From Ruegeria_C sp041537925 (lineage in GTDB: Bacteria; Pseudomonadota; Alphaproteobacteria; Rhodobacterales; Rhodobacteraceae), in contig NZ_JBGOSH010000001.1 in the NCBI RefSeq assembly GCF_041537925.1, positions 620,001 through 684,000 of the forward strand: a stretch of 64,000 bases of DNA, in the 5' to 3' direction. Below are positions 61,963-64,000 of this stretch, piece after piece. A model generated the notes under the pieces. It was not told where the DNA came from. It ran no database searches and worked only from the letters and a program-made list of their open reading frames with translations. Made by a program: the position numbers and the translations under genes. The stretch's first letter is position 1; every line of letters starts with the position of its first letter.

Positions 61963-64000
61963 CTACCCTTCGATCCGGGTCAGATCGGCCACGCTGGAGC
62001 AGATCTCGCGGATCTGGCTGAGCAGGTTGAGACGGTTGCGGCGCAGCACGTCATTGTCGGTATTGACCTGCACCTCTTCGAAGAAGGCATCAATCGGCCC
62101 GCGCAATGCGGCCATCGCCGCCATCGCCGCTGAGAAGTCCTCGGCCTTGAGGGCCGGCGCGATCTTGGCCTGCCCGGCATCAAGCGCCGCAAACAACGCT
62201 TTTTCGCTGTCCGTCTCGGCGAATTTCACATCCGCACCATAGGAGTATTCGACCCCGTCCCTCTCCTCGGCCTGCGTCAGGATGTTATTGGCGCGCTTGA
62301 AGCCCTGAACGAGGTTCTCGCCATCCTCGGTCCTGAGCACTTCGTTCAATGCGCGGGCGCGTTTGACCAGCAAGGTCAGGTCGTCATTGCCCTCCATAGC
62401 GATACAGGCGTCGATGATGTCGTGGCGAATGCCCTCGTCGCGGAGGAATACCTTCAGGCGGTCGTGGATGAAGGACAGGAGATCGTTGGAGTTGCTTTCG
62501 ATACGATCAGCGATAGATTTCAGTACCGAACCTTCCCCAAGATTTGGCTCGAACGGATGTGTTTCAGAATTCTTGATATGGTCCACAACAGTTCGAAACG
62601 CCGCCCCGAAAACGCCAAACTTAGAAATCGCTTCAAGCGTACTTTCAAGTGTATAGAGGTCCTGTTCATCACCAATTTCGCGCAACCGCGTGAGTTCATA
62701 TTTGAGCAGTTCACTGTCGATGTACTGATCCAAACGCAGCGCCAATGACCCGCCAAGCACCAACCGAATGACGCCCAGCGCGGCGCGGCGAAGGGCAAAC
62801 GGGTCCTTCGATCCGGTGGGTTTCTCGTCAATCGCCCAGAACCCGGTCAGCGTGTCCAACTTGTCGGCCAATGCCACGGTCACGGACAAAGGCGCGGTGG
62901 GCACGTCGTCTGAGGGGCCCAGCGGCGAGTAATGCTCCTGCGCCACGGCGGCCACGGCCGCGTCCTCGCCTGCGGCTTCGATGTAATAGCGGCCCATAAG
63001 CCCCTGAAGTTCGGGGAATTCATAGACCATCTCGGAACTCAGATCAGCCTTGGCCAAACGCGCGGCTTTCGCGGCCTGATCCGGGTCTGCACCGGTGATC
63101 GGGGCCAGTTCGCGGGCCAGCGATGCGATGCGCGCGATGCGTTCGGCCTGGGTGCCCAGCTTGTTGTGGAAGGTCACGTTTTCCAGCGAGCGCGTCCATT
63201 GCACCATGTCCGATTTGGCGATGCGCAGGTCGTTCTCCCAGAAGAACTTGGCATCAGCCAGCCGCGCCGAGAGCACCTTCTGATTGCCCGCCAGAATGGT
63301 CGCGCCATTATCCGCCGTCTCGCGGTTCGCCACGGTGATGAAGCGTTCGATCCGCCCCGTTTTGGGATTGCGGACCGAAAAGAACTTTTGATGCTCTTTC
63401 ATCGAGGTCTGCAGCACCTCGGGTGGCAGGTCGAGGAATTCAGCGTCGATCTGCCCCATCAGCACCACAGGCCATTCCACCAGACCGGCGACTTCGGCCA
63501 GCAGACCCTTGTCTTCGACCAGTTCCAAACCGGCGGCGAAGGCCATGTTCTGGGCGTCAGCCCAGATATGGTCAGCCCGCTCTGATGGGGACAGCACCAC
63601 ATGGGCGCGCTTGAGCTTCGCCTCGTAATCCTCGAAAGAGGTGACAGAAAATTTCCCCGGAGCCATGAAACGATGGCCTTCGGTGCTGTCGCCCGCGGCT
63701 ATGCCCTCGACCTCCAGCGGCACTACCTGCGTGCCCGCCTCGTCGCTGAGGATGCACAGGATCGAATGCAGGGGTCGCACCCAGCGCAAGGAACCGCGGC
63801 CCCAACGCATCGACTTGGGCCAGGGGAAGTTGCGGATCGTCGCCTCGAGCACCTCGGCGATGATCTCTGCGGCCGGGCGGCCCGGCTTTTCGATACTGGC
63901 GAAATAGACCGCACCCTTGGGCGTGTCGCGCTCTTCCAACTGGTCGCGGGTCAGGCCTGCACCGCGCAGGAAGCCCTCGATGGCCTTGTCGGGCGCGCCG
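61963..64000 (-). CDS. glyS: Glycyl-tRNA synthetase beta subunit, partial at the right edge
   Basis: The frame is open from the stop at 61963 to the window edge, giving 679 codons of a protein usually about 690-720 residues; only the N-terminus is missing. Recognised by FLDLPPEVLQTSMKEHQKFFSVRN, ANRETADNGATILAGNQKVLSARLADAKFF, ELQGLMGRYY and GSKDPFALRRAALGVIRL. This is the beta subunit of the alpha2beta2 enzyme, with a C-terminal anticodon-binding-like domain. glyQ is expected just outside to the right. Confidence 0.95.
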   Translation of the reverse strand, partial: GAPDKAIEGFLRGAGLTRDQLEERDTPKGAVYFASIEKPGRPAAEIIAEVLEATIRNFPWPKSMRWGRGSLRWVRPLHSILCILSDEAGTQVVPLEVEGIAAGDSTEGHRFMAPGKFSVTSFEDYEAKLKRAHVVLSPSERADHIWADAQNMAFAAGLELVEDKGLLAEVAGLVEWPVVLMGQIDAEFLDLPPEVLQTSMKEHQKFFSVRNPKTGRIERFITVANRETADNGATILAGNQKVLSARLADAKFFWENDLRIAKSDMVQWTRSLENVTFHNKLGTQAERIARIASLARELAPITGADPDQAAKAARLAKADLSSEMVYEFPELQGLMGRYYIEAAGEDAAVAAVAQEHYSPLGPSDDVPTAPLSVTVALADKLDTLTGFWAIDEKPTGSKDPFALRRAALGVIRLVLGGSLALRLDQYIDSELLKYELTRLREIGDEQDLYTLESTLEAISKFGVFGAAFRTVVDHIKNSETHPFEPNLGEGSVLKSIADRIESNSNDLLSFIHDRLKVFLRDEGIRHDIIDACIAMEGNDDLTLLVKRARALNEVLRTEDGENLVQGFKRANNILTQAEERDGVEYSYGADVKFAETDSEKALFAALDAGQAKIAPALKAEDFSAAMAAMAALRGPIDAFFEEVQVNTDNDVLRRNRLNLLSQIREICSSVADLTRIEG

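Noticed and set aside
1..64000. CRISPR arrays, rRNA genes, complete insertion sequences
   Set aside because: No regularly spaced repeats, no rRNA-like sequence and no transposase frame were seen on either strand.

Overview
The window is chromosomal DNA from an alphaproteobacterium of the Roseobacter group (Rhodobacteraceae), probably close to Ruegeria. The evidence is the high GC content with ATGA and TGATG gene overlaps, families typical of these marine bacteria (heterotetrameric sarcosine oxidase, several BCCT carriers, DUF3726, DUF1289, DUF2244), an FnrL-type box before ctaD and a CtrA-type box before a glycosyltransferase. I see one tRNA, no rRNA and no CRISPR array.

Layout. 1-2.0 kb: edge of an integrated element, with a tyrosine integrase and a coupled unknown gene that runs off the left edge. 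2.7-21 kb: a large catabolic region for methylated or quaternary amines and amino acid derivatives. It holds a PotD-like binding protein with a BCCT carrier, creatinase, a broken enoyl-CoA hydratase and a LysR regulator. A tightly coupled operon follows (aldehyde dehydrogenase, M19 dipeptidase, unknown 561-residue protein, DUF3726 protein, Ldh-type oxidoreductase) with a second BCCT carrier. Then comes a set resembling ectoine degradation in composition: Asp/Glu racemase-like, broken M24 hydrolase, M20 hydrolase and diaminopropionate ammonia-lyase-like enzyme. 21-23.4 kb: a 52-residue exported peptide behind three similar operators, superoxide dismutase, and two small exported proteins. 23.4-29.1 kb: sarcosine oxidase operon. 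Creatinase and sarcosine oxidase together give creatine -> sarcosine + urea, then sarcosine -> glycine + a C1 unit.

29.2-33.6 kb: ccmI, ruvX, DUF1289, a double STAS-like protein, a 2-oxoglutarate dioxygenase and a TSUP permease. 33.6-36.4 kb: a scarred stretch with two gene remnants, dusA, an N-terminal integrase fragment at the 5' end of dusA, and tRNA-Leu(GAG). 36.5-48.5 kb: mostly housekeeping genes (DsbA-like proteins, lipB, HIT protein, ctaD, acetyltransferase, YqeY-like, carA, MshEN-GT2 glycosyltransferase, FCD regulator, HAD nucleotidase). 48.5-64 kb: UbiH-like monooxygenase, class V aminotransferase with divergent UTRA regulator, two Lrp regulators divergent from ilvC, EamA permease, glmM, folP, folB fusion, cell wall hydrolase, ppdK and partial glyS.

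Several otherwise conserved genes carry frame lesions, and two of these lie in homopolymers. Either the region is decaying or the sequence has indel errors; both readings are noted where they apply.
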